From positions 12,973 to 76,972 of the forward strand of contig CAYXHF010000007.1 in assembly GCA_964464815.1 (NCBI GenBank): 64,000 nucleotides of DNA, read 5' to 3'. Below, one piece after another: positions 39,201 to 49,798 of this stretch (its first letter is position 1; every line of letters begins with the position of its first letter). A program made the translations under genes and the position numbers. The notes beneath the pieces were generated by a model. It saw only the letters and a list, made by a program, of their open reading frames with translations. It did no database searches and had not been told where the DNA came from. The stretch is from UBA11524 sp964464815. GTDB taxonomy: Bacteria > Bacillota > Clostridia > Christensenellales > Aristaeellaceae.

Positions 39201-40814
39201 ATGAAGCTCTCTTATCAGGGAATTCAGGATCGGGCAGGCTATGAAGCCGCGGGCGTTCGCCTGCCGAACTATGATTGGGCTGAGATGGCGGCGCAGACGG
39301 AGAAGGCGCCGGTTTGGCTGCACTTTGGCGCGGGCAACATCTTCCGCGGCTTTATCGCGGCCTTGCAGCAGCGCCTGCTGGATGAAAAGCTGGCGACGTC
39401 CGGCATCGTCGCGGCGGAGACGTTCGACTACGACATCATTGACCAGATTTACGCGCCGCATGACAGCATGACGCTGATGGTCTCCTTGAAGGCCAGTGGC
39501 GATACGGAGAAGGAAGTCATTGCCTCCATCGCCAAGGGCGTGAAGGCGGATTGCACCGATGCACAGCAGTGGCAGCAATTGAAGGCTGTATTCTGCGCGC
39601 CGTCGCTGCAAATGGCGTCCTTCACCATCACCGAGAAGGGCTATGCCCTGCGCAACATGAATGGCGAATTGCTGCCCGTGGTTGTCAGCGATATGCACAA
39701 TGGCCCGGAGCAGGCACATCACGCCATGGCGGTTGTCGCGGCGATGCTCTTTGCCCGGTATCAGGCCGGCGCACAGCCCATTGCCATGGTCAGCATGGAT
39801 AACTGCTCCCATAATGGCGAAAAGCTGCGTGCCAGCGTGCTGGAAATCGTTTCGGCATGGGTCGAAAATGGCCTTGTTCCGGCAGATTTCGCGGCCTATG
39901 TGTCCGACGAAAGCCGCGTTTCCTTCCCGTGGAGCATGATTGACAAGATTACCCCGCGTCCGGCGGAGGTGATTGAGCAGCAGCTGACGCAAGCTGGCTT
40001 TGAGGACATGAAGCCGGTGATTACCAGCCGAAATACCTACATTGCGCCCTTTGTCAATGCGGAAATTCCCCAGTACCTGGTGGTTGAGGACCGCTTCCCG
40101 AATGGCCGTCCGGCGCTGGAAAAAGCGGGCGTGTATCTGTGCGACCGCGACACGGTGAATAACACCGAGCGCATGAAGGTGACGACCTGCCTGAACCCGC
40201 TGCACACGGCGCTGGCGGTGTATGGCTGCCTACTGGGATATACGTCGATTGCCTCCGAAATGCAGGATGCGGAGCTGGTGAAGCTGGTCAAGACCATCGG
40301 CTACAAGGAAGGTCTGCCGGTCGTGACCGATCCGGGCATCATCAGCCCCAAGGCGTTCATTGACGAGGTGGTGGAGCAGCGCCTGCCCAACCCGTTCATT
40401 CCTGATACGCCGCAGCGCATTGCTACCGACACGTCCCAAAAGGTCGGTATCCGCTTTGGCGAAACCATCAAGAGCTATCTGGCGTCCGAAACGCTCAATC
40501 CTGCGGATCTGACGGCGATTCCGCTGGCGCTGGCGGGCTGGATTCGCTATTTGCTGGGCGTGGATGACCAGGGGAATGTCATGAACGTGTCCTCTGATCC
40601 ATTGCTGAGCAGCTTGCAGGCCGATTTGGCGGGTGTGACGCTGGGTCAGCCGGAGAGCGTGAACGGCAAGCTGACGTCCATTCTGGACAATGCATCCATC
40701 TTCGGCGTGAGCCTGGTGGAGGCTGGTTTGGCCGATAAGGTGACGGCCTATGTGAAGGAACTGCTGGCCGGCCCGGGTGCGGTGCGTGCGACGCTGAAGA
40801 AGCATCTGGCGTAA
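39201..40814 (+). CDS. uxuB: Fructuronate reductase / mannitol dehydrogenase family
   Basis: UxuB reduces D-fructuronate to D-mannonate with NADH, feeding UxuA. The 537-aa protein is a polyol-specific long-chain dehydrogenase: VWLHFGAGNIFRGF (Rossmann), VSMDNCSHNGEKLR, SFPWSMIDKITPRP with the family catalytic Lys region, and KVTTCLNPLHTALAV. AGAAGGAGAAG lies before ATG 39201. Direct pairing with uxuA favours fructuronate over mannitol or tagaturonate. A large terminator and a TACTAAT element follow. Confidence 0.94.
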   Translation: MKLSYQGIQDRAGYEAAGVRLPNYDWAEMAAQTEKAPVWLHFGAGNIFRGFIAALQQRLLDEKLATSGIVAAETFDYDIIDQIYAPHDSMTLMVSLKASGDTEKEVIASIAKGVKADCTDAQQWQQLKAVFCAPSLQMASFTITEKGYALRNMNGELLPVVVSDMHNGPEQAHHAMAVVAAMLFARYQAGAQPIAMVSMDNCSHNGEKLRASVLEIVSAWVENGLVPADFAAYVSDESRVSFPWSMIDKITPRPAEVIEQQLTQAGFEDMKPVITSRNTYIAPFVNAEIPQYLVVEDRFPNGRPALEKAGVYLCDRDTVNNTERMKVTTCLNPLHTALAVYGCLLGYTSIASEMQDAELVKLVKTIGYKEGLPVVTDPGIISPKAFIDEVVEQRLPNPFIPDTPQRIATDTSQKVGIRFGETIKSYLASETLNPADLTAIPLALAGWIRYLLGVDDQGNVMNVSSDPLLSSLQADLAGVTLGQPESVNGKLTSILDNASIFGVSLVEAGLADKVTAYVKELLAGPGAVRATLKKHLA

Positions 40815-40833
40815 GCAAACAATACAGAGAAAA

Positions 40834-40883
40834 ACAACAAGCCCTCTGTGCGATGCAGAAAATGCAGCACAGAGGGCTTGTTG
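40834..40883. terminator. Bidirectional terminator after uxuB
   Basis: ACAACAAGCCCTCTGTGC (40834-40851) pairs with GCACAGAGGGCTTGTTGT (40867-40884). On the minus strand the stem is followed by TTTTTC, so it also serves the convergent GNAT gene. Confidence 0.85.
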
Positions 40884-40944
40884 TACTAATTTCCGTCTAA
40901 AACAATCCACTGTGCGAATGACATGGGTTAGATGAAAATTAGTA
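40884..40944. repeat. TACTAAT palindromic element, copy B (short)
   Basis: A 61-bp element with TACTAATTT and AAATTAGTA ends. Its right 37 bases (from CTGTGCGAATGACATGG to TTAGTATT) are identical to copy C. The left part has CGTCTAAAACA and then lacks the central segment of copy C. It lies between convergent uxuB and the GNAT gene. Confidence 0.85.
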
Positions 40945-40955
40945 TTAAATATGTA

Positions 40956-41735
40956 TTATTTATTGGGATGATTGAGGTCATTCACCACACTGACGGGCTT
41001 CACCGTCATTTCCACCCAAGCAGGGCGAAAGCCGCTCTTGATGGCGTTCCTGGCGGAGCGAATGTTTGACCATGCACAGCAATAGAACGGCACCTTGTCG
41101 CGATTGAGGATTTCAAAGGCCAGATTGCTGGTCAGGGCGGCGGCAACGCCACGCTGGCGGTATTCGGGCAGCACATCGACACCAATTTGCCACATGGTGT
41201 TGCAATCGGCCGAACAGGCGGCCAGACCAATCAGCTGACCGTTGTCATACGCGCCAACGCCCAGCACATCCAGCTCCTTGCGCTGCTCGCACAGGGCATT
41301 GCTCCACTGCGGCAGATAAAGCGACTGGAAATCCGGCTGTGTCAGGATTTTCAGCTCATACGGGCAGGAAAGCCGCTGCATACAGCGCGTGTCTGGCAGA
41401 AAGTATTCCGCCATGAAGCAGACGCGCTGCCCAAGCGGCAGCAGCTGCTCGTCAAGCGAATGCATGGTCGGCGTTTCAAAACAGTGGTAGAAATCGTGCG
41501 CGTTGATATAATCGCGAATGAGGTCGGTATACTCCGGCTTCGTGGCGGCCACGATGTTGTTGCCGTAGGAAACCATTGTGCAGGAAATCGGTTCCCGATA
41601 ATACTTTCTGGCAAAAGAACCAAGCTGGAATTTGACCATGATGTTCTTGCTGTCCAGAAAATCCTCCGCATCAGCACCAATATCCAGGGCGGATTGATGC
41701 ATAGCGGTGTAGATGATATCCTCGTTTGATAACAT
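40956..41735 (-). CDS. GNAT-family N-acetyltransferase
   Basis: A 259-aa acetyltransferase with an N-terminal extension of about 130 residues and a C-terminal GNAT fold: VGAYDNGQLIGLAACSADC, the acetyl-CoA loop VLPEYRQRGVAAALTSNLA (Q/RxxGxA), and NIRSARNAIKSGFRPAWVEM. The substrate is unknown. GGGAGA precedes ATG 41735-41733. It lies 27 bases after the TetR gene in the same unit, so it is a likely target of that regulator and might detoxify an inducer. Several Cys residues lie in the N-terminal half, which matches no specific family. Confidence 0.88.
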   Translation of the reverse strand: MLSNEDIIYTAMHQSALDIGADAEDFLDSKNIMVKFQLGSFARKYYREPISCTMVSYGNNIVAATKPEYTDLIRDYINAHDFYHCFETPTMHSLDEQLLPLGQRVCFMAEYFLPDTRCMQRLSCPYELKILTQPDFQSLYLPQWSNALCEQRKELDVLGVGAYDNGQLIGLAACSADCNTMWQIGVDVLPEYRQRGVAAALTSNLAFEILNRDKVPFYCCAWSNIRSARNAIKSGFRPAWVEMTVKPVSVVNDLNHPNK

Positions 41736-41762
41736 AACGGGAATCTCCCTTCGGGTTATGTG

Positions 41763-42449
41763 TCAGGAAAGCGCGTTCATCAGCCGCTGGGCGACCTTTT
41801 CCAGCTTTTCCAGCGGGAAGAGCGTAATCGCGCCATAGGGCGCGTTGAGCAGCACCTCCACGCTGCGGCGATAGCGTGTCAGCACGCCCAGCAGGGCGCT
41901 GGTGTCGCAGGGCTGCTTCTCCTGATGGCAGGACAAAAGCAAGGCCGTGATGTCCAGGAAGCAGTCCGTCAGCAGGTGCAGGATGACGCTCTCAATCCCG
42001 CGAATCTCGGTGAACAGCAGGTCACTATGGCATCCTGCATGCACCACATCCTCCACCAGCGGCAGGAAGGCGGCCTGTCGCGCATCCAGATACGTCAGCG
42101 CCAGCGCACGCCCCTGAGAGGACGCCATCAGCGGCAGCAGCATGGCCGTGAAGGGCAAATCCGTCTCCTTGAGCGGCAGACAGCCGGTCAGCAGTAGATT
42201 CAGCTGCGTCAGGGCATCCGTGGTGTCCGACACCTGCGCCTGTGTGGCTGCGGCTGCCTGCTGTGCCTGTTGCTGACACAGATGGGTCATGATTTCTTCC
42301 TTGCTGGTAAAATGATGATAAATGCCGCCCTTGCTGATGCCGGAAAGCTGCACGATTTCCTGCATACTGGCTGCTTCATAACCGCGCTGGCAGAAAAGCT
42401 GTTCTGCGGCGCGCAGGATGGTTTGTTTGGTTTCATCGCCTTTGCGCAT
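41763..42449 (-). CDS. TetR-family transcriptional regulator
   Basis: A 228-aa repressor-type protein. The N-terminal helix-turn-helix is typical: ETKQTILRAAEQLFCQRGYEA, then SMQEIVQLSGISKGGIYHHF, and TSKEEIM. The C-terminal ligand domain is variable and helical. ATG 42449-42447 has AGGAGGCGGAG upstream; the longer frame runs into the promoter. It precedes the GNAT gene and is divergent from the rRNA methyltransferase gene. Its promoter spacer (42490-42506) would be the place for an autoregulatory operator, but no clear palindrome was seen. Confidence 0.92.
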   Translation of the reverse strand: MRKGDETKQTILRAAEQLFCQRGYEAASMQEIVQLSGISKGGIYHHFTSKEEIMTHLCQQQAQQAAAATQAQVSDTTDALTQLNLLLTGCLPLKETDLPFTAMLLPLMASSQGRALALTYLDARQAAFLPLVEDVVHAGCHSDLLFTEIRGIESVILHLLTDCFLDITALLLSCHQEKQPCDTSALLGVLTRYRRSVEVLLNAPYGAITLFPLEKLEKVAQRLMNALS

Positions 42450-42483
42450 GCTCCGCCTCCTGTAATGACAATCGTAGAATTTT

Positions 42484-42512
42484 AGTATAGAGCAGGTAAC
42501 GTGGAAAGTCAA
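42484..42512 (-). promoter_or_regulatory. Sigma-A promoter of tetR-GNAT
   Basis: Minus strand TTGACT (42512-42507), 17-bp spacer, TATACT (42489-42484). Confidence 0.75.
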
Positions 42513-42565
42513 GGGGAACGGTAAGGCTGGTGCAGCATGCAGAATAATTTTGTCGTGAAAACCGC

Positions 42566-42594
42566 TTTACAAATTGGTGAAACTCCGCTATGAT
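42566..42594 (+). promoter_or_regulatory. Sigma-A promoter of the RlmL-like gene
   Basis: TTTACA (42566-42571), 17-bp spacer, TATGAT (42589-42594). Confidence 0.7.
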
Positions 42595-42647
42595 AACAAT
42601 TGGAAAGTGATACGAATTTTCGGAGAACCCATAGGAGTGAATGATTG

Positions 42648-43820
42648 ATGAACAAGGAATTGTCCCTATATGCCACGGCGGCATTTGGTTTGGAAGGAAT
42701 TGTGGGCGCGGAATTGAAGCGCCTGAAAATGCAAAACGTTCGCGCGGAGCTGGGCGGTGCGCGCTTTACGGGTACGGTGGAGGATGCGTTTTTGTGCAAT
42801 CTGCGCCTGCGCAGTGCGGATCGTGTGCTGATTGTGCTGGCCGAAGGCGAGTGTCTCACGTTTGAGAGCCTTTTCCAGCTGGTGAAGGGCATCGCGTGGG
42901 AAGAAATCATGCCCTATGACGCAAAAATGAATGTATCGGGCAAGTGCGTGCGCAGCCAGCTGATGAGCGTACGTGACTGTCAGGCCATCACGAAGAAGGC
43001 CATGATTGAGCGTATGAAGCAGGCGACCGGCCGCAATGTCTTCCCGGAAACGGGCGCAATTTATCCGGTGGATGTGGCCATCCATACCGACCATGTGCGC
43101 ATTACGCTGGATACGTCGGGCGATGCGCTCAATCGCCGTGGTTACCGCACATGGAATGGCGAAGCACCGCTGCGCGAAACGCTGGCGGCCTCGCTGGTGG
43201 AGCTGTCGCCGTGGCGTCCGGGCATGCGCCTGTACGACCCCTGCTGTGGCACGGGTACGCTGCTGATTGAAGCGGCCTTCCGTCAGGAGCATCGTGCGCC
43301 GGGCCTGAACCGCGCCTTTGCCATGGAGCAGTTCTCCTTCTTCCCGGAAAAGGCATGTGCTGAAATTCGCCAGACGTGCCGCGAGGACGTGCTGGAAGAC
43401 CACGTGTTTGGCATCGAAGGCTCGGACAAGGATCCGGAGGCGTTGGAATTGGCGCGTCGCCATCTGCGTCAGGCAGGACTGGAAGGCAAAATTTCGCTGA
43501 CCTGCCTGCCGCTGGAAAAGTTGAAGCTGGAAGGCGAACCCGGTGTGTTCCTGTGCAACCCGCCCTACGGCGAGCGCTTGGAGGACAAGAAGGCATGCGA
43601 AGGCATCTATCGTGAGCTGGGACGCCTGATGCGCCGGCATCCGGGCTGGAGCTTGTGCGCCATCACGTCCGACCCGACGTTTGAGCGCTCCTTTGGCCGC
43701 CGCGCGGATAAGAAGCGCCGCCTCTACAATGGCCGTCTGGAATGCGAATTCATGGTATTTCTGGATCCCAAGGTTGCAAGGGCAGAAAAAGAAAAGCGTA
43801 TGCCCAAGCAAAAGAAATAA
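42648..43820 (+). CDS. THUMP-domain 23S rRNA (guanine-N2) methyltransferase, RlmL/YpsC-like
   Basis: A 390-aa SAM-dependent RNA methyltransferase. The N-terminus is a ferredoxin-like plus THUMP region (about 1-160). Then come the YRTWNGEAPLRETLAASLVE segment, the SAM motif LYDPCCGTGTLLIEAA, and catalytic NPPYGERL (N-P-P-Y). This matches the RlmL-N/YpsC family that makes m2G in 23S rRNA. A basic tail (EKEKRMPKQKK) follows. AGGAG lies 10 bases before ATG 42648. It is followed by the aldo/keto reductase gene after 21 bases. Confidence 0.92.
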   Translation: MNKELSLYATAAFGLEGIVGAELKRLKMQNVRAELGGARFTGTVEDAFLCNLRLRSADRVLIVLAEGECLTFESLFQLVKGIAWEEIMPYDAKMNVSGKCVRSQLMSVRDCQAITKKAMIERMKQATGRNVFPETGAIYPVDVAIHTDHVRITLDTSGDALNRRGYRTWNGEAPLRETLAASLVELSPWRPGMRLYDPCCGTGTLLIEAAFRQEHRAPGLNRAFAMEQFSFFPEKACAEIRQTCREDVLEDHVFGIEGSDKDPEALELARRHLRQAGLEGKISLTCLPLEKLKLEGEPGVFLCNPPYGERLEDKKACEGIYRELGRLMRRHPGWSLCAITSDPTFERSFGRRADKKRRLYNGRLECEFMVFLDPKVARAEKEKRMPKQKK

Positions 43821-43841
43821 GCAAACAGGAGGAACATCACT

Positions 43842-44864
43842 ATGATGGAAAAACCAACGCCCGGTCATTATGCACCGGCACAGGATCGCTATGACCACAT
43901 GTCCTATGTCCGCTGCGGCCATTCTGGCTTGAAGCTGCCGCGCGTGTCGCTGGGCCTGTGGAACAACTTTGGTTCTGTCACGCCCTATGAGAATGCGCGT
44001 GATATGCTGCTGACGGCCTTTGATGCAGGTGTGACGCACTTTGACCTGGCGAACAACTACGGTCCGCGTCCGGGTGCGGCAGAGGAAACGCTGGGCCGTG
44101 TGATGGACAGCGACCTGCGCCCGCATCGTGACGACCTGATTATCAGCACCAAGGCCGGATACGGCATGCAGCCTGGCCCGTATGGCGATGGTGGCAGCCG
44201 CAAGTATCTGATCAGCAGTCTGGATGCCAGCCTGCGCCGCATGAAGCTGGACTATGTGGACATCTACTACCACCATCGTCCCGACCCGGACACGCCGATG
44301 GAGGAGACGATGCGGACGCTGGCTGACATTGTCCATCAGGGCAAGGCGCTGTATGTGGGTGTGAGCAATTACTCCGCCGAGCAGACGGCGAAGGCGGCGG
44401 AGCTGCTGGAAAGCTACGGCGTACCGCTGACGATTCATCAGCCGTGCTACAACATGCTGAATCGCTGGGTGGAGCGTGGCGAACCGTCGCTGTGTGATGT
44501 GCTGCTGGAGCGTGGGATTGGCTCTGCGGTCTTCTCGCCCCTGGCGCAGGGCATGCTGACGAACCGCTATCTGGACGGCATTCCGGCGGATTCCCGTGCG
44601 GCATCGTCGTGCGTGTTCCTGAATGAAAAGCAGGTTACGCCGGAGATTGTCAGCAAGGTGCGCAAGCTGAACGACCTGGCGCAGGCGCGTGGCGAAACCA
44701 TGGCGCAGCTGGCGCTGGCGTGGGTGCTGGAAAATCCGGCTGTCACCACGGTCATCACGGGCGCAAGCCGTCCGGAGCAGATTCTGCAAAATGTGGAGAC
44801 GGTGCAGCGTCATGTGCCGCTGACGGACGAAGAAAAGGCACAGATTGAACAGATTCTGGCCTAA
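43842..44864 (+). CDS. Aldo/keto reductase (YghZ-like)
   Basis: A 340-aa NADPH-dependent oxidoreductase of the aldo/keto reductase (or Kv-beta-like) class. It has the catalytic tetrad context: FDAGVTHFDLANNYGP (Asp, Tyr), ISTKAGYGM (Lys), YVDIYYHHRPDPDTP (His), YVGVSNYSAEQ and FSPLAQGMLTNRYL. The YGPRPGAAEETLG segment matches YghZ/L-glyceraldehyde-3-phosphate reductase relatives. AGGAGG precedes ATG 43842. Physiological substrate is unknown; it probably shares a transcript with the methyltransferase. Confidence 0.92.
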   Translation: MMEKPTPGHYAPAQDRYDHMSYVRCGHSGLKLPRVSLGLWNNFGSVTPYENARDMLLTAFDAGVTHFDLANNYGPRPGAAEETLGRVMDSDLRPHRDDLIISTKAGYGMQPGPYGDGGSRKYLISSLDASLRRMKLDYVDIYYHHRPDPDTPMEETMRTLADIVHQGKALYVGVSNYSAEQTAKAAELLESYGVPLTIHQPCYNMLNRWVERGEPSLCDVLLERGIGSAVFSPLAQGMLTNRYLDGIPADSRAASSCVFLNEKQVTPEIVSKVRKLNDLAQARGETMAQLALAWVLENPAVTTVITGASRPEQILQNVETVQRHVPLTDEEKAQIEQILA

Positions 44865-44877
44865 GAAATCTCTGAAT

Positions 44878-44931
44878 CAAAACAGCCGGTATCTGGTGGA
44901 CAAGCATCCATCAGATACTGGCTGTTTTTCT
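44878..44931. terminator. Bidirectional terminator between aldo/keto reductase and histidine kinase genes
   Basis: AAACAGCCGGTATCTG pairs with CAGATACTGGCTGTTT with one G-U; T and A runs on either side serve the two convergent genes. Confidence 0.85.
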
Positions 44932-44937
44932 GCGGAA

Positions 44938-46815
<1,878 letters not shown>

Positions 46816-46850
46816 CGGAGAACTCCTTTGTATCGAAAAGAGGAATAAAG

Positions 46851-46907
46851 AAAAAAGCGATTGGTACATGGAAGAAATGAAATACATCTTCTTCCACCAA
46901 TCGCTTT
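46851..46907 (-). terminator. Long hairpin with T-run at the start of the kinase transcript / end of the DUF512 transcript
   Basis: Minus strand: AAAGCGATTGGT pairs perfectly with ACCAATCGCTTT (12 bp), with an inner GGAAGAA/TTCTTCC stem (7 bp), then TTTTTT. It lies 48 bases after the DUF512 stop and downstream of the kinase promoter, so it could end the DUF512 transcript and attenuate the kinase transcript. Confidence 0.75.
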
Positions 46908-46908
46908 G

Positions 46909-46937
46909 ATTATACCATAAGGCTGTATCCAATGCAA
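46909..46937 (-). promoter_or_regulatory. Sigma-A promoter of the histidine kinase gene
   Basis: Minus strand TTGCAT (46937-46932), 17-bp spacer, TATAAT (46914-46909). The -10 box touches the start of the hairpin at 46907. Confidence 0.65.
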
Positions 46938-46954
46938 ATGGTTACACGGTTTTC

Positions 46955-48268
46955 TTATATCTGCGAGGTTAACTGACCGGAAATGGCACGCCAGAAGCCT
47001 TCACCGCTGTTTTCGGTGATGCGTAGCGGGCAGGGCAGCTGACGGCGCACCTCATCAATGCTCATGTCGTCCAGGAACAGGTCGCCCTCGGCGCGAATCA
47101 TGCTGCGGACAATCATGATTTCGTCGGCCTCGACATCCTGACACTGGGCCACCAGATCCTGACCGGTAATCAGCCCTGTGACGGTGACGGTCTCACCAAA
47201 GAAGCGGTTGATGATGGGGCGCACCTCAACCTGCGTGCCGCGCGGCGCATAGCGGTTGGCCAATTCCCGCAGGAAGGGCGCGACGCTCGTGCCTGTGGCG
47301 ATGCATACGCGGCGCGGTGCGGTTTCCTCCATCGGGAAATCCTCCACGGCATAAGCAAGGTCGGTTTCAAACATGCGCAGCATGCCTACGCCGTTCTCAA
47401 TCTGCGGATAATCCTCATATTCTTCATCAGTGGGCAGCGGCAGGCCGGAAAGGCAATAGAACTCATCCGACGGGAAGACAAGGCGCGTGCCGATTTCGCG
47501 CAGGAAGCGCTCCTGATAGGGGCGCATGCTTTCAATTAGCTCCGTGGCCATCTGGCGGTCATAGGGCTTGATGTAGGGCAGTCCCTCGCGGAATTTGGTC
47601 AGACCGATGGGCACAAGGGCAATGGACTGAATGGCCGGGCGCAGCGTCTCCAAATCCTCCAAGGTTTTGCGGAGAATGTCGCCATCGTTCCAGCCGGGAC
47701 AGAGCACCACCTGCGCATGGAAGCGGATGCCGTTTGCCTTGAGCAGGCGCAGATTCTCCATGATTTTGGCCGCGTTGGGGTTACGCAGCAGCTTCACGCG
47801 CATCTCCGGGTCGGTACACTGCACCGAAATGAACAGCGGCGACACCTTGCGCCGGATGATTCGATCCAGCTCCTTGTCGTCGATGTTGGTCATGGTGATG
47901 TAGTTGCCCATCATCAGCGACAGGCGCCAGTCGTCGTCCTTGACATACAGCGTGCGGCGCATGCCGGGCGGCATCTGGTCAATAAAGCAGAAGATGCAGT
48001 GATTACGGCAGGGACGCGGGCAGGAGACAATTGTCTGATCCAGCGTCAATCCCAGCGGCTGCCAGTCCTGCTTGCGCACATGCAGCACGCGCTCGGTGCC
48101 GTCCAGCCCTTCCACCGTCATGTCAAAACGGGCCTGTGCCGTCAGCGCCTGATAGTCGATTTGGTCAATAATTGGTTCGCCAGCAATCGTGACGAGCTTT
48201 TCTCCTGGCTGTAGGCCAAGCCGATGTGCAATAGAACCGGGCTGCACATGCGTAATGGCGGTGGGCAA
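46955..48268 (-). CDS. DUF512 radical SAM protein with PDZ-like N-terminus
   Basis: A 437-aa protein. Residues 1-70 are PDZ-like (VQPGSIAHRLGLQPGEKLV). A radical SAM core has the [4Fe-4S] motif C-x3-C-x2-C in PCRNHCIFCF, and a DUF512 domain is C-terminal. The family is common in Clostridia and cyanobacteria; function unknown, with a role alongside the GTPase Der suspected because of common linkage, which is not seen here. It starts with TTG 48268, supported by AGGAGGT eight bases upstream; the next in-frame ATG is too far inside the PDZ region. Promoter at 48316-48344. Confidence 0.92.
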   Translation of the reverse strand: MPTAITHVQPGSIAHRLGLQPGEKLVTIAGEPIIDQIDYQALTAQARFDMTVEGLDGTERVLHVRKQDWQPLGLTLDQTIVSCPRPCRNHCIFCFIDQMPPGMRRTLYVKDDDWRLSLMMGNYITMTNIDDKELDRIIRRKVSPLFISVQCTDPEMRVKLLRNPNAAKIMENLRLLKANGIRFHAQVVLCPGWNDGDILRKTLEDLETLRPAIQSIALVPIGLTKFREGLPYIKPYDRQMATELIESMRPYQERFLREIGTRLVFPSDEFYCLSGLPLPTDEEYEDYPQIENGVGMLRMFETDLAYAVEDFPMEETAPRRVCIATGTSVAPFLRELANRYAPRGTQVEVRPIINRFFGETVTVTGLITGQDLVAQCQDVEADEIMIVRSMIRAEGDLFLDDMSIDEVRRQLPCPLRITENSGEGFWRAISGQLTSQI

Positions 48269-48315
48269 AAGAGAACACCTCCTGAAAAATTATCAAATGA
48301 ATTGGATTGCCCTTC

Positions 48316-48344
48316 ATTATGCGCCAATTCAAGCCAAAAGTCAA
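48316..48344 (-). promoter_or_regulatory. Sigma-A promoter of the DUF512 gene
   Basis: Minus strand TTGACT (48344-48339), 17-bp spacer, CATAAT (48321-48316). Confidence 0.65.
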
Positions 48345-48380
48345 GGAGAACAGCGTGTTTGCGGGCGGCCAAAAACAAAA

Positions 48381-48424
48381 AAGCGCCTGTGTAGGGAATT
48401 TTCGCCCGGTTAGGAGCTTTTTCA
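48381..48424 (+). promoter_or_regulatory. Terminator-like hairpin in the murA leader
   Basis: AGC-CCT pairs with AGG-GCT around an inner GGG/CCC stem, then TTTTT, 35 bases before murA. Moderate stability with mismatches; could be an attenuator or nothing. Confidence 0.35.
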
Positions 48425-48457
48425 GCGGGTCAAGCTGTTGGTGGAGGAGGCGAAAGC

Positions 48458-49705
48458 ATGGCAACGTATCGCATCGCGCATTGCGACAAGCTGTCTGGGG
48501 AGGTTACGGTGCATGCGGCGAAGAATGCGGTGCTGCCCATTCTGTGTGGCGCACTGCTCACCCAGGAGGAAGTGACGGTGGAGCATGTGCCGCATTTGAC
48601 GGATGTGGATATCCTATCAGAGATTCTTGCCGACTGTGGCGTGTCCATTCATCGGGACTTGCCGGCGAAGACACTGACCCTCTGCGCAAGACAGCTGACA
48701 TCGCCACATCGTGCGGATTTACTGGGGCGTATGCGGGCGTCGGTGCTGATTATGGGGCCGTTGTTAGCCCGCACAGGCTATGCGCATGTAGCCTTGCCCG
48801 GCGGCTGCGCCATTGGACAGCGCCCCATTGACCTGCATTTGAAGGGCATGCAGGCACTTGGCGCACAGGTGGAGGTGTCCTCCGGTGCGGTGACGCTGCG
48901 TGGACGACTGCGGGGCGGCAATGTCTATCTGGACGTGCCAAGCGTTGGTGCAACAGAAAACATCCTGATGGCCGCCGTCCTGGCAGAAGGCACAACGCGC
49001 ATCGAAAACGCCGCCAAGGAGCCGGAAATCACGGATTTGTGCGAATTTCTGATGAAAATGGGCGCGCGAATCAGCGGCAGTGGCACCAGCACGCTGCTTG
49101 TGGAAGGAATGCCCTGCCTGCACGGCTGCCATTATCAGCCGATTCCTGATCGCATCGAGGCGGGAACACTCCTGTGCGCCTCCGCGATGACGGAAGGGAG
49201 TGTGCTTTTGCGTGGCGTGCGGCCGGAGCACATGCGCGCGGTGCTGTATAAGCTGTCAGAAAGCGGCGTGGAGCTGCGCGAAAGCACGGCAGGGCTGAGA
49301 ATCTCCGGGAAGGCGTCGCTGCCCATGAAGGTGCGCACGATGGCTTATCCGGGCTTTCCGACGGACTTGCAAGCGCCGATGATGGCCGTAGCGCTGAGCC
49401 TGAACGGCACGTCCGTCTTCATGGAGACGATTTTCGAGAATCGCTTCATGCATGCGCGGGAAATGGTGCGCATGGGTGCAGATATCCGCATTGAGGACAG
49501 AATCGCGCTGGTCGCCGGTGGCCGTCCGCTGGGCGGCACACGCGTGGAAAGCACCGATTTACGCGGTGGCGCGGCGATGATGCTTTGCGGCCTGCTGGCA
49601 CACGGAGAAACGCTGCTGGACGATCCTAAGGGGCATATTGCCCGCGGATACGAAAACCTGCCGGGCATGCTCCGGCAAATCGGCGCGGATATTACGGAGG
49701 AGTAA
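48458..49705 (+). CDS. murA: UDP-N-acetylglucosamine 1-carboxyvinyltransferase
   Basis: MurA adds enolpyruvate from PEP to UDP-GlcNAc, the first committed step of peptidoglycan synthesis and the target of fosfomycin. The 415-aa protein has the PEP-binding AAKNAVLPIL (Lys22, Asn23), RASVLIMGPLLAR, the catalytic loop GGCAIGQRPIDLH with Cys117 present (fosfomycin-sensitive form), and AYPGFPTDLQAPMMA. AGGAGG lies 8 bases before ATG 48458. Clostridia often have two MurA paralogues; this window shows one. Confidence 0.96.
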   Translation: MATYRIAHCDKLSGEVTVHAAKNAVLPILCGALLTQEEVTVEHVPHLTDVDILSEILADCGVSIHRDLPAKTLTLCARQLTSPHRADLLGRMRASVLIMGPLLARTGYAHVALPGGCAIGQRPIDLHLKGMQALGAQVEVSSGAVTLRGRLRGGNVYLDVPSVGATENILMAAVLAEGTTRIENAAKEPEITDLCEFLMKMGARISGSGTSTLLVEGMPCLHGCHYQPIPDRIEAGTLLCASAMTEGSVLLRGVRPEHMRAVLYKLSESGVELRESTAGLRISGKASLPMKVRTMAYPGFPTDLQAPMMAVALSLNGTSVFMETIFENRFMHAREMVRMGADIRIEDRIALVAGGRPLGGTRVESTDLRGGAAMMLCGLLAHGETLLDDPKGHIARGYENLPGMLRQIGADITEE

Positions 49706-49798
49706 GAAATGCCTGCAAGCATTTTTCCATGAAAGCACGGAAATGATGCGCAGAGAATGGCTTTTTTGCTGAGAATGTGATACAATAAGGAGGAATGA

